A DNA stretch of 64,000 nt. Origin: Aricia agestis. Its lineage: Eukaryota > Arthropoda > Insecta > Lepidoptera > Lycaenidae. The translations under genes were made by a program, and so were the position numbers. Of this stretch, positions 30,478-44,249 are shown one piece after another. Below the pieces are notes generated by a model that saw only the letters and a list, made by a program, of their open reading frames with translations, had not been told where the DNA came from and did not search any database. Location: the NCBI RefSeq assembly GCF_905147365.1, contig NC_056425.1, positions 13,357,001 through 13,421,000 of the forward strand, given 5' to 3'. Each line of letters begins with the position of its first letter. The first letter of the stretch is position 1.

Positions 30478-30990
30478 AAAAAACTCTTTATTCAAACAAA
30501 CAAAACAGATCAATTTACACATGTTACAAAAACAGAAATAGTTTGAATTGGCGGCCTTACTGCTGGAAGCAGTCTCTACCAGGCAACCATAAAATATAAC
30601 TAAAAATATTTAAAATAAAAATAAGATAAGATACTATTAGTATATAAATAAATAAATATAATACACAAATAAATATAATAGATACTTTATACCGAATAAA
30701 ATAAATACATACAAGTAATATAATAATATGAATCGAAGAAGAGGATAAATCGTAAGGGTTTAAGAGTTTGCAGCTAAATCTAAGTAATATTGTTTGAGTC
30801 TTTTTTTAAAAGTATCAATAGATTTGGACTTATGTATGCTTTCGGGTAAAGAATTCCACAGACGAATAGCAGAGACGGTGAAGGAAGAGTCATAGAAGTT
30901 AGTGTTGTGGGAAGGGAAGGCAAGAGTTAATTTATTGGCTGAGCGAAGTGTAGGATGCTTGTGTCCAAGAAAGGTAAAGTTTTGTACGAC
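30478..30990 (-). pseudogene. 3' end of a non-LTR retrotransposon
   Basis: On the minus strand this encodes 'SAIRLWNSLPESIHKSKSI' then 'DTFKKRLKQYYLDLAANS' and a stop, the typical C-terminus of a LINE reverse transcriptase ORF. The 3' UTR runs to an A/T-rich tail near 30478. The element is 5'-truncated at about 30990. The remaining spacer to 31571 has no gene that I can support. Confidence 0.75.
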
Positions 30991-31571
30991 CTAATTTATA
31001 CTTTAACGTAGGACCTTTTATCAAAAAAACTATTCTTATGTTCTGTCTACGAAGTTCCAATATATAATAAAGTACTCTGTGCTACGAAGATCGGAAACAA
31101 ATTTCAATCCCCGTGCTAAGCAAGCATATGCCCTTTCGCGTTGCCATAGTTATTTCCAGCTGAACATAACATAACTCGCACACAAAAGGAAATTCGTGAG
31201 TATGGATTTAAACCTTACGTTTACGTACCTACGTCAACACGTTAGGTGTAAAATTGCGTACAACTTCAAGTCAAGCGCCATCTAGCGTTGAATAACTGAA
31301 CTCGGTAGTCAGAGCCGGTATTGCTAAATTTAAATTCTTCTTTATTTCAAAAGGATTAGGGTTGTTTTTACGACATTGTATTTAAAAAACAAATCTCTTT
31401 GTGATTGGTTATTTCTTTTGTTGCGTAAAATGTTACTGTGTGAGTTTGGCGACAGCAGTTTCAATGAAACTTACTTGCTAATTGCTATGCCCCTTTCTAT
31501 AGTGTTATATATTCCGTGACCGATAATATCGCGCCTGAAGACTGCACTCTGCGGCCTGCGGGAGATTTAAA

Positions 31572-31756
31572 GGGCCCATTCACGGCAGGCCGCTTTGCCT
31601 TCCGCCGGCTTATGCAGGATAGTGAATGGTGTCGCAAGCCTGCATGGTGGCCGGCCTGCGGGCTGTGAGTTGCGACAGCATTTACAATCCTGCAAGCCGG
31701 CGGACGGCACGGCGCGCGCGGGACTGCAAATTGCAATGCAGGATAGTGAATGGGCC
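31572..31756. mobile_element. GC-rich MITE with GGGCCCATTCAC ends
   Basis: The left end GGGCCCATTCACGGCAGG pairs with the right end GTGAATGGGCC. Internally 'GCAGGATAGTGAATGG' occurs twice, and variants of 'GCCGGCCTGCGG' repeat. It lies about 200 bp upstream of NAXD. The long open frames across it are compositional. Confidence 0.65.
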
Positions 31757-31966
31757 ACTTTAAAAATATTTTAAAGTGGGTCACATTAGCAGGATATGAC
31801 GTCTTCTTGTTCGAGACGTAACATTGACGTTTCACGTAGGTACCGGATGTGTTTTATCAACTTTTGACATTTCAAAGTTCAAGTTTCGACTTTCAAAACA
31901 AAAATACTTTTCTACAAAAAATAAAGTGTTGAATATTGATGGATCGTATTATTATCTCCTAGAAAT

Positions 31967-33465
31967 ATGCAGCATACATTCAAATTATTATTCTTTATAT
32001 TTTGCTACTCGACTTTCTTTCATTGTGAAGGTGTTGTCAATAAACGAGATACTTGTGAGAAACGGTCTGAAAATAACAGCAATGATGAAATGACATTGCT
32101 CGCGAAACTTGTAGTTCCAGATTTAGAAGGCACAAGAAAAGGGGACTCCGGTAAAATTGCAGTTGTCGGAGGTTCCGCAAAATATACAGGTGCACCATAC
32201 TTTGCTGCCATATCTGCGCTGAAGGTATTTTTTTTATAGATTAACTAGATATTGTTATCTACAACTTTAACCTTAGTTTTTATTCCTTCACAAAAGTATC
32301 TTCATATCAAATTTCTTTAAAAAGGTTTATCAGTTTTACTGGGGCCACACTAACAAGAAATGACATTAATTATTGCAACAACATTAACACCCATTATTGC
32401 AATAATTAATGGCATTTCTCTTTAGTGTGGCCCCAGCATTAAAGATAGGGGTAATAAACTAGTTTTTATATAAACAGACAAAGTTTTACATATTTTATAT
32501 CACATACCTTTTCCAGCAAGTACAATTAGAACCTTTAACCTAACTAAAAAAAATGATATTATTTATTATTATTACCTCGATTGTGGGAAAACCAGACACA
32601 ATGCTATTCAATTGTTGTTGAGGTCTCTGGTGACTACTTGGGGCTTTAGGCGTTATTAATGTTAGTAAAATACTAATAATAATTAATATACTTAATACCC
32701 CTATAAAATATTATGAATGTATGCATATCTAAAATCCTGTAATTTTTGCAGGTGGGTGCTGATTTGGTTTATGTTATTACAACGGAAGAAGCAGCTTCAG
32801 TGATCAAATCTTACAGCCCGGACCTTATAGTCATACCAAACAAACTGACAGATATAAGATCTATATTAAGTAAAGTACATGTAGTTGTCCTTGGGCCCGG
32901 TCTGGGAAGGGAACCAGAGAATTTACAACTAGCGTATGACACCATACAAATAAGTAGGGATCTGAAAAAACCTTTGGTTATTGATGCTGATGGGCTCTAT
33001 GCAGTTTACAAGAACATTTCTGTACTTAAGGATTACCCAGAGCCCGGAGTTGTATTGACACCAAATTTTGTTGAGACCAAAAAGTTGATTGAGGCAATTC
33101 CAGAATCGGAAAACACCTGGTATTCACACTGGGGTAATGCTGTGTCTGTGCTACTGAAGGGCGCTACTGATGAATATCATGGTCAATTTGACTGGCACTT
33201 GGATGGAATAGGATCTGGCCGACGAGCGGGTGGTCAAGGAGACATATTGGCTGGTGCTCTAGGTACTTTTTACCATTGGTCTCTCCAGCATAAGCACTGC
33301 AATGGTACAACATCGGAAGCATTGGCTCGAAGTACAGCATCGTTTGCTGCAGCTAAATTAACCAGAGTGTGCAATGCTGAGGGATTCAAGAAGTATGGTC
33401 GCAGTATGACAGCTTCAGACATGATTAATGAAATCCATGTTTCATTTGATAAAATGTTTTTGTGA
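31967..33465 (+). CDS. NAXD: ATP-dependent NAD(P)H-hydrate dehydratase
   Basis: Two exons, 31967-32224 and 32752-33465, give 323 residues. NAXD repairs the damaged hydrate NAD(P)HX to NAD(P)H using ATP, together with the epimerase NAXE. It begins with a hydrophobic leader (MQHTFKLLFFIFCYSTFF), probably a signal or organelle-targeting peptide. The ribokinase-like fold motifs are present: 'GKIAVVGGSAKYTGAPYFAA', 'VVVLGPGLGR', 'VIDADGLYAV', 'VLTPNFVE', 'VLLKGATD' and 'GGQGDILAGALG', with the anionic-hole loop and catalytic Asp. The intron junction (AAG/GTATTT ... TGCAG/GTGGGT) is in phase 0. The length agrees with animal NAXD. AATAAA signals follow at about 33515 and 33535. Confidence 0.94.
32339..32436. 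mobile_element. 98-bp MITE in the NAXD intron
   Basis: The inverted ends CTGGGGCCACACTA and TAGTGTGGCCCCAG are perfect over 14 bp. The interior is a further imperfect hairpin around 'ATTATTGCAATAAT'. GGGGCC ends recall Harbinger-like MITEs, but the target duplication is unclear. Confidence 0.7.
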
Positions 33466-33904
33466 ATTTATAACAGTATCTCATTAATTTGATAAGACAA
33501 AATATACGCGTTTAATAAAATTATATTCAAACAAATAAAATTTTGTTTTATGAGTGGGCCCTTAACTATTAAGGATACTTTTGTCATATCTTTTGCAGGA
33601 AGGACTGGATACAGAAAAAAACTTTGCAAGTTTAAAAAATCACACACTTAAAAAATACTAATGTCAAATGTCAAAATAAAATGTCAAAAAAATTGTCAAC
33701 AAAAATCTCGCCTTGTTTTTACTTGATTCACTTGATTGTTATGTCATGGCAAGAAAAAAATTATAAAAACAAAACGTATATGAGAAAAAACATGATAAAT
33801 AAAACCCAGAAATATTTGTAAACTGTCGCCAGTATTTATAAACATACGTCCGTTACATGTCTTTGCTAGAAACTACGTGAATGTGATATGAAAGATCCAT
33901 CACC
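33466..33904. promoter_or_regulatory. NAXD 3' UTR and FAM91A1 upstream region
   Basis: This 439-bp spacer lies between two genes on the same strand. It contains the AATAAA signals of NAXD (33515, 33535) and presumably the FAM91A1 promoter. Three 'ATGTCAAA' words lie at 33660-33690. No other feature is seen. Confidence 0.45.
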
Positions 33905-36900
33905 ATGGAGGCAGAGATAGATGAGTGCATTAGAAAACGTGTACAATGGACTAATTTGCCAGGAACCGTGAAAAAGGTAAGTTTGAGTAGTCTTTCATCC
34001 AACATTATAAAAGTAGTGTGGAGTAACTTATAATTTAGTTTGGTTCTGAAGATACATTCTTGTTTTCATTTGCCCTTACTTCCTCTTTACTATCTCTTAC
34101 TTATCGATGCCATGCCTATTAAAATTCTTTAATTATCTTACTGTGAGTAACATAGTCTTTTAAGTGTAGCACACAGAAAATGGGTGTCCACATGTGTATG
34201 TTACTATTATTATGTTTTAGCTATTGGGGGACTCACCTAAGGAATATGAGAGATATATATTCGAGTTCAGTATTAAAAACCAATTGCGCTTCAAAGGCAG
34301 TCTTGGTAAGCCACTATTTTATTGTCTTTATCTTGTATAAGTAGTATGAATAAATATTTGACAAAAAAATCTTGCTGTCTTTGTTTTGTTGATTTACATA
34401 TTGACCTTCAACAAGAGATTACATTATTAAAAAAATATGATACTTTTAACCTATAATCCCTAAGAGGTAGCTGGCTGCTGCATAAGAATTAAAAATCTAT
34501 TGTGTCTGCAATACCCACTATGGAGGTGCTACCAATAACATTATACCACCTACTACCAACAGGATTTTTTTTGTTAAAACTTATAATCAGTTTTTTTTAT
34601 TACTATCAAGCAAATTTTTTGTGAGTAGCTTCATAGATAAAAATTTTTTTCTCAGAAAAATGTTGAAAGTGGAAGCTAACAAAGATAGAAAGGATTTTAT
34701 AATTTGAATTGATGGTCCTAAAATATGGATTGTTCTATTTGTAGGACAATGTTACTATTAAATTTAACCTACCAATATACAAAAAATCAGCTGGTTAGGA
34801 TTCCGTTTTAGGGTACCGTCAGCCAAGTTTTGATGATTACAGAACCCTAAAACAGAACTATTATATAGATTATTCTAAAACGGAACTGACTATTATATCC
34901 ATTTTAATTGTTTTTTAATTGAATATTATATTCTCATTAAAATAATATTTCATCCCATTAAAAGCCTAATTACATTTTTAAATATGTTAATGTAATCTTA
35001 TTGTTAACATATAATAATTACATATCAATTTTTAGTGCGGACAGTGCGTAAAGATGAGAAGAAGTATTATGAAGCTCTGGTACAAAACAGCATCCAGAGA
35101 CTTATGTTATACCCCTATCATCTTGCTGATATGATTGTTAAGGGTAAGTTTTACATACTGTCATCACTGCTACTATATTTTAAAATCAATATACTCATGT
35201 TTGTTACTAAAAAGTTATCTTACAAAAAGGTGTACCCTTTGTGGTGTACCCATGTCCCATACCCAAGTCACCGTGGGGAATGAGGACCAGTAAATAAAGT
35301 AACAGAATTACAAAACGATATATCCTGAGCTACCAAAGACCTATACAATACACAATTTATAATAATAGCTGTTTATAATAGAACCAGTGGTAGGCATCAT
35401 GTAAATTTTCAGTGAACATTTGCAAAAAATTATTCTGAATAAAAAAAATTGAGTTTTGAGTTTTTGAGCTCATTGTTGTCTTAAATATTAAATATTTAAA
35501 TAAATAAACTAAGCACCTTTAAGACAATGATTAAAAATTTAAAAATCTATACTAATATTATAATTCTGCAGAGTTTGTAAGTTTGTTTGTTTGGACGCGC
35601 TAATCTCAGGAACTACTGGTCCGATTTGAAAAATTCTTTCAGTGTTAGATAGCCCATTTATCGAGGAAGGCTATAGGCTATATTTTATCACGCTAAGACT
35701 AATAGAAACGAAGAAATAGAGGAAATTGTGGAAAAAACGGGGGGAAATTATTTGAAAGGGCTTATTTGAACGCGCTGATCTCAGGAACTACTGGTCCGAT
35801 TTAAAAAATTATTTCAGTGTTAGATAGCCTATTTATCGAGAAAGGCCATAGGCTATATTTTATTATTCTACGACTAATAAGAGCGAAGAAATAGAGGAAA
35901 ATGTGGAAAATACGGGGGAAATTGTATGAAATTACTTATTATCTTAAGATTCTTAAGAACTACTGGAGCAATTTTTATGTTATTTGGCAAACATGAAGAA
36001 TAGACCACGTTAAGGGACATAGGCTATTTTTTTTTTCGGAAAAATGTACGGTCGCGTGAAATTCCTAAATTACGCAAGCGAAGCCGCGCGGAACATCTAC
36101 ATATAATAAAATCGTAGGAAAGTCAATGCTGTACATTGAATATTTTTGTACAATAAATAATACTTGGGACGTGATCTACTATACTAACGCGGACAAAGTC
36201 GCGGGCAACAGCTAGTATAATATAAAATAAGAAATTTTAAAATCAGTTTATATAGTGACTTCAATTTCTGTTACTTACACTTTGCACAGTAGTAATATGC
36301 AGATGTAAATTACATCTACATGTTGCTGCTGTGGTGCCCTAACGGCGAATCTGAAAAAAAATAAATTGTAAAACGTCTGAGATTCCGAATCTCAGACGTT
36401 TTACAAACATCTTTTGCTATGCCACATCAATGCAGTGCCAAATTTATATTTTTTTATAAGTAAGCAACTTTATTCCCGCCGCCTTTTGTAGGCTTGTACG
36501 AAATATGTCGGGTCCCTATGCTGCTGCTCATAGGTCGCGGCCTATACAGCCAATTTATAGATAAATCCGGCGCTTTGATCAGTGTCGAATTCGTATTTCT
36601 TATGAGTGTAGGCCACTTTATTTCCATCGCCCCATGTACGAAATCTGCCGCGCCCTAGGACACTGCCGCCCCTTTGCTATGCGGCCTATTTATAAATACG
36701 ATGTTGCGTATGTTACGCTGGAACGAAGGGCATGATATGAATGGGAAAAACGCGCAGCACTGAGCGAGATGGTCAATCTCGTGTTGTGTATGTGTTGTCG
36801 CGCGTCGTGGCATACAATGTGTTGTATTGTTCCGCGCGTCGACGCAACGCACCGTAACGCTACGGATCAATGTGGCTTCGCGTCTAAATTATGTTTAATA

Positions 36901-39900
36901 TTTCCAGGGCTACGAATAACGCCGTTCATATATTATATCGAAGTCGTGGCGCTTTTAATAGAGCTCGAGAAGAGCTACGACACACTGCCAAACTTCACTG
37001 CTGCTGATTGTAAGTATATCCATTATTATTATACAAGATATTGCAACTTCGTGCGAGTGGATTTCCACTCTATAAAGAGTATTTACAGAAGTATTTACTT
37101 TATCGAGCAGAATTTGTTTATTTTTTTATATATATTTTAATTCATACATCATGCCTCATTCCACCATTTCCCTAGAATTCCTAGAACTGAAAGTACCTCC
37201 ATAGTCCATACTCCATACCCGAAAACAAATTTTTGTGATATTTAAAACTATTCTATGTCCTTACTCCTTTCCCTCAAATGTCACAAAATGCCTTTAGAGT
37301 TTAGGCTTAAGGGACATGCCAAAGAAATGACCATTCATACATACACTCGAAAAATCTAATCCTACTTCCGCAGTTAGATTATACCAGGTAGGCAAGCTGT
37401 GACATGCTTTCAGGTCTCAGGCTGCTCGGCATCGGTCGCAATGAGTACCTGGAGTTAATAGCCAGAGCCCGCTCCCTCGGCAGACGGGGCCGGTCTAAGG
37501 CCATCCGGGGCCTGCTGCCCCGAGTGCCTCTAAACATCCCCATGCAGCCGTGGTGGAGAGTGGAACTGGGATATGTTCTGGAAGAGGATGTTAAGGTAAC
37601 TGCAGCTGTGTTCTTATTTTGTATAGTAGGGCCATGGAGCATTTGTCTCTTTTACTCATGCACGAAATGTTGAAAGTGCTTTTTTTAATACATGCGAGAA
37701 TTAAAAAGGCAGGATCTGAGGCCTTCCTTGCAACAAAACAAGTCTATTTTTAACATTACTTTTTGTTTGTAAGCATAACAGCGCATATTACTAAATCTAT
37801 CTTTTTCCACGTCAGCCTCTGTGTGAGAGTGAGAAGGCACTAATCGATCTGCTAATCGACCAAGGCTCGCAAACCGCTGGAACACTGGACTACAACACTG
37901 TCAAGACACTGTACAGGTACGTTATAATAAATCCTTTACATAATACAAAACAAGGTTAAGTACTTCATTTTTTGGGCTCATCGACATGGGATTTAACGTT
38001 AAAAAACTTGAGTGAGTCTTTATCCCAAACATATTTTATTTTAAATTTTGCTGTCGAAGTTATCAAATGCAACTAGACTTAATGCCTTGTTTCCGTAAAT
38101 AATTTAGTGCCCACGCGCACTGGGTGGTATAATTAATGCTTCTTTACTATCGAAAAATACACTAAAATTGATTATTATTTCTTTTTCCAGAAAATTCCTT
38201 TGTAATCTATGGAATTTTATATTAAAAGTAAAAAATATTTAATGTGTTATTACAGACGCGGTCTAATCTACCTCGACGTGCCAATAACGTCAGCCGATCG
38301 CGCGTGCGTCCCGCCGCTCAAGGGTTTCGTGATGAATCGAACCGCTGGAGACTACTTCGAGACGCTGTTGTACCAGGTCTTCGTGTCGATTGACGAGCAC
38401 ACCACTGTGGGGGAGCTGGCTACTGTGCTGCAGGTGGGTTTTGGTGGTATAGTAGGCGATTTGCACGTAATATGCGTATACGTGTATGCATTGTGCGTGT
38501 TAAAGTACGTATTAAGCGTGTTTGTTGAGTGTTTAAAAGTACGCAATCTGCGTATTCGTGTACGCATCATATTTGAGTACGCATCATACGTATACGTGCA
38601 CGCATTGTGCGTATACGTCCACGCATTGTGCGTATATGTGAACTCACTATGTGTATACTCTGTAATCAATGAATATCCGTTAAAATGAGAATACCTAATT
38701 CGAAATACCATTGGCAGTAATTTTCGGGCTTTAATTAATTCCTTTAAAATATTATACTATAAAATAACTAGAATAAAAGAGAGCTTTATCGTCAGTAATT
38801 TTCAACCAAATATTTTTTCAAGATTTAAATTGTTACAGGATAGAATGACTATAACAAAAAAGATCGAATGGAAAAGATAGAATATTTCTCAATGATTTGC
38901 GACCGGATAATAGTCTTGAATTTCTCTTGCAGGTGGACATAGAACTGGTGAAGCAGGCGGTGTCGCTGTACTGCCGGCTGGGGTTCGCGTGCGTGCTGGC
39001 CCCGCCCCTCCCGCCCCCGCACGCCCATCACCCGAGCTGGCGCGACGCGCTCACCACGCACACGCACCAACCGTAAGTACTATCAGAGAAGTTGATTCAT
39101 GGGCGGATAGTGGACCTACATAGATATTGGTCACCTGATGGAAAGCAACTTCCGTCGCCCATGGACACTCGCAACATCAGAAGAGCTACAGGTTCGTTGC
39201 CGGCCTTTTAAGAGGGATTAGGGGATGTTAAGGAAGGTAATAGGGTAGGGGATTAGGCCTCCGGTAAACTCACTCACTTTCACGCCGGTTTTCTGTGAGC
39301 CCGTGGTATTTCTCCGGTCGAGCCGTCCCATTCGTGCCGAAGCATGGCTCTACCACGCGTTATGTCAAACCCGGCCTATAGATCAACTAACATTAAATTG
39401 ACATAGTCTGACCAAATAACGTAGGTCCGTCATCGTCAATTGCCTAAGAATCAATTTCCTTGATGACAATTTTTTTTTATTGGTTCAATAATTTTTTAAG
39501 ATGATTGTGTGGCAGCAAAGTAGCTTAAAACATATTTAATAGGTTAATATTCTGTATAGTGTCTATTTCTATGAAGGCAAATTGCAAGTGGTAAAACAGA
39601 ATGTCAATACATGTTTAGCGTATTTGCATGCGCAGTAAAGTACTTTTCGTATACTTAACGCTTACGTAGTCAATTTGCCACATTTTTAAAACTCTGAAAC
39701 GAATTGTCGCCAGCAGTATTTCTGGACCAATTCGACCGGCAAACCTTCAAGAAGAGAGCGTATTCTCTCTTAAACACCTGGCAACGCATCTGCAGCTCTT
39801 CTGAATGTTGCAAGTGTCCATGGCGACGGTAGTTGCTCTCCATCAGGTGACCCATTTGCGCGTTTGCCCTCTTATTTAAAAAAAATAAAAGAAAGGTAAA

Positions 39901-42900
39901 TAAATAAGAAAAAATTTTCAGCTACCGTCAGATAACTCCTCTGACGTTCGACTCCGGTGTGGAGGAGGTGCTGCAGATGGAGCCTGTTCTGATCAAGGAC
40001 GAGCCTTGCTCCTCCCATCAGGTAGAGAGGACCTGCTCCTCCCATCAGGCGGAGGAGACCAGCGCGAGACCAGCAGGAGACCAGAGGGTCGCCGTGCTCT
40101 TCGACTCCACACTCGCCGCGTATCTCATGATGGGGAATCTGTCGCCGGTAAGTACTTTAACGATTGCACTCAGATTAATTTAACGATTACTTTAATTTAA
40201 TGATGAGTTTGACAAAAAATGTATGGAGTTTTTGTCAAATTCTTAATTAAAATAAATAGTAGTCTAAAAATCTGAATTTTTTGGGCACACTTAGATAACT
40301 GAGATACCGCTGTATTTTTTCTAAATTATTATACTATACTTATACTGGTTACGAAAATAGTTGCAATATCACTTTTAGTAATTATTGTGCATTGCTTTAC
40401 TCAGTATTTATTTTGCTTCCTTAGATTTTTTAGGACGAGATGCCTAGACAACTTCTGCGTTCTTTTAGTCATGTGAATTAATAATGAAATAGAACCTTAT
40501 TTTTTCAGGACTTGAAAAGTCACGCGGTGACTCTATTTGAGGTTGGGAAACTCTGTGATGAAAGTTTAGACAGCTTGCTGATGGAACTGGATAAGGTAAT
40601 TTATGTTAAACTAGACGTTCCGCGCGGCTTCGCCCGCGTAAATTAGATATTTCACAGACAAGTTAGTCCACAAGAAATAGCCTATGATTCTTCACATGGT
40701 CTACTTTTTATCTGTGCCAAATAACATGAAAATTGCTCCAGTAGTTCGTGAGATTAGCTCTTTCAAATAATTTCCCCCGTTTTATCCACACTTTCCTCTA
40801 TTTCTTCGTTCCTATTAGTTTTAGTGTGATAAAATATAGCATATAGCCTTCCTTGATAAATGGGCTATCTAACACTGAAATAATTTTTCAAATCGGATCA
40901 CTAGTTCCTGAAATTAGCATGTTCAAACAAACTCTTCCGCTTTATAATATTAGTATACACCACATCTGTACAATCTTAATAATGAAAAATAATAACATAA
41001 ACAAGGCTTTTTTGTTTTGTTTTTAAACTGGTAATATTCATACTAATTTTGAAAATGCGAAAGTGTATCTGTCTGCCTGTTACCTATTCACGTCCAAACT
41101 GCTCAGCCGATTTGGTTGCTTATGGAGATACTTTGAATCCCGGGCATACCCGGGGAAGGACGTAGGTTTATTTTTTATACCGAAAAAATGTACAGTTACC
41201 TGCGATAAACGAATTTTGGAGCAACGATGCAGGCATCATCTAGTTCTTAAATAAAATAAAATATCTTTTTATTCAAAATGGGTATCATGATTCATGATAC
41301 ACTTTTTGAAAGTCGAACGAAGAAACTACGTTGCCTACCACCGGTAAAATGTTACATTAAATATGTTACATTTTCATTTCATTATGCAGGTGGCGGGTTC
41401 CGGCGAGATCGAGGGCGAAGCGCGGCGCTACCTGGCGGCGGCGGCGTGTCTGCGCGCGACGCTGCGAGCGCTCCGCCCCCTGCGCCCACTCGATCTGCTG
41501 CGCTGTGAAGCGCTGCACGCGTTAGGGGCGGCGCGAGACCGCCTACTGGCTTCCAAGTATAGGTAAACCCTACAATTATAAAATTGATCTTAAGATGAAG
41601 AGATGACTTGTTTAGTAAAATAATAATAATATCTATGGACGCTTCACACCACGTCAGTCTGGCCCCGTGCTAAGTACCTAAAGGGCTTGTGTTACAGGTA
41701 CCAGACAACGAAAATATATTTCATACTTTTATACTATACATATATTTAAGATTTTTATTATACCATACACATAATTAATACACACCCAGACCCGGGAACA
41801 TTAAAAACTTTTTGTTCCGTCGGCGGGATTCGAACCCCCCGGCTTGAGCTACCAGCGCGCTCACCACTGAGCCACAGAGGTCGTCAAAATAGTTTTGTAG
41901 ATAATGATCATCCGCAAAAATTATGTTCTTTGTTCAACGATACGTCATAATTTTTGAGGATTAGAAGGAAAAAACAATAATTATTAATTACATAATTTAA
42001 GATCAATGTTACTAACGATTTGGGCCATAGTAGCTACTATGGGTAGGGTAGGCTCAGTAAAGAATTTATTTATTATTATTTATTATAACATTTGCAGGTT
42101 GGCGATATCATTCGCGCCGCTGGGTCGCGAGGCGCGCGCGGGTATCGCGGCGCGGGCGCTGCCGCACGCCGGCCCCGCCCCCCCGGAGTCGGCCACGCCC
42201 TGGATGCGACTATACCTGTACCACCGCGCCGGCTACGGCCCGCCCTCGCTGCTTCTCACTAAGGGTGAGTACATACGGAATGTGTACAATCTACATTTAG
42301 GTCGCGTACAACTTTACACAAAACAACAAAACTGAGGACTTTTTACAAAACAGAGGGGGCAATCTCAAGTATCTACCAATATCGTATAAATATTAATTGG
42401 GTGTAAACATTGACTTTTTCTTTTATTTTATGCAATACTTTTTTTCCTAAAAAAATTAAAACCACTCGTAATATGTTTTGGATTATTTCGAATCTTTTTA
42501 CTTTTCTGTAGGATATCTCGACATTCGACGAATCTATTTGAAATAAACCATGCTTTGTTACCTACTTTAGGTACCGTGCTGCGCTGCGTGCCGCGCGCGT
42601 TGCTCGGTTTCGCGCGGTTGTGCGTGTGGTGGTGGGGCGCGGAGGGGGAGTGGTCGCCGCTGCCGGCCGCCGCCGCGCTCGCCGCCGCCAACGCGGCGCT
42701 GCGGCGCGGCCCCGTGCTGCTGCAGGCCGCCGCAGTGCGCGCCGCCCAGCCCCTGCGGCACATCGCCTTCCCTCCTAACGGTAGGGTCAATTCAGACCAT
42801 AACGCGATGCGTAGATGCATGTCTTTTGTACTGAATTTTCGTGAGCGTAAGACGTCTTGCAAATCTGTTAAATCCATACAAATTTAGAAATGCATCGCGT

Positions 42901-44218
42901 TGCGGTATGCATGTAAACCGCACATAACGAAACTCTATGTGCGACGCACATTTCACACCTGCACACTGCAGCATTATGTTGCAGTTTAACAACACTGTTA
43001 AATGGATATTCACACCCATCAACTATTTTTTAGGCAGCGGTGGCGAGTGGCGGCGGCACGCGGGGCTGGCGCGGCTACTGCGGCGGCTGCGGCTGCGGCG
43101 CGCGGCCGGCTACGTCACGCTCGTCGACATCGGCGTGCCCGACCTCGGCGCCGCCAACCCGCCGCCTACCGTGCAGCTCGGTTAGTGGCATATAGCGAAT
43201 AGACGCTGGCATACAGTGGTGGCACTGTGTATGCTGTCAAACAGATGTGCAGAGTTTTAACTTTTATGTCACTGACATATCGCTGTGAGCAAGTCCAGGG
43301 CTACTAACACGGTGTATAGTATGCCGGCTATGTCACGTTCGTTGCACATATTATAGCGTCTTGACGCTGGCATAAAGTGTTACAGATATAGAACGGCATT
43401 AATATTGCTATATGCCAGTCCTTGGAACTGGCATGCAGAGGCTCTTGCCACCGACATACAGAGTTTTATGTTCGTAAATACTAAGTTTATTATACAAATT
43501 GTTTAAAACTTTTCATTTATCCACAGTGGCACCCAGAAAGAAGAAAGACGTCTGCGGCGTGGCGAAACCAGTGAGCGAGATGTCTATTTCATCTTCCGAA
43601 TCCGGCGAGAACAATGATCGACTACAGTCGCCCATAGAGTCGCATTTCGCCGTCACTCCCACCATAGACAACGGCTCACCAACCAGAGACAATAACTCGC
43701 CTGCCATAGACAATAATTCGCCTACCAGAGACAATAATTCACCTTCCATAGACAATTCACCGACCAGAGACAATAACTCGCCGCCCATAGACAATTCGCC
43801 AGCAAACGGCTTTACGAGTGTCGAAAGTAACCAGCTACTCTGCGAAGAACTAGACAGCCTCAACATAGAGCACCGAAGCAAGGAGTCCGTAGCGAGCGAA
43901 GACTTTGTGGCGATAAGCTCGCCTGAAAGCAAACTGTCAAACTCGGCTAACAGGTAACTGTAATATTTGGTTACGTAGCTTATAGTTACATTGTAAAAAT
44001 GTGGATATATTAACGAGATACCCTTTGTCACCTAAATCGACGCTGTGGCATAAATCGTGGTAGCTAAATATATTTTTTTACAGTACATTAATTATTTTGC
44101 TGTTATAACAAAAAAATACAACAAAAAATCTGTGAGTTAACAAGAACTACTAAAAACACTGTCACATGCAACAAACGCGGTTTTTAGGGTTCCTCATGAT
44201 ATCTTATAGATTCGTCAT

Positions 44219-44249
<31 letters not shown>

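Noticed and set aside
38467..38658. CRISPR-like array
   Set aside because: The repeats are short, degenerate and directly adjacent with no spacers, and the host is a eukaryote. It is a minisatellite.
42428..42887. 149-codon minus-strand ORF and 110-codon plus-strand ORF
   Set aside because: The minus frame is antisense to FAM91A1 exon 13; the plus frame is exon 13 read through its donor into the intron.
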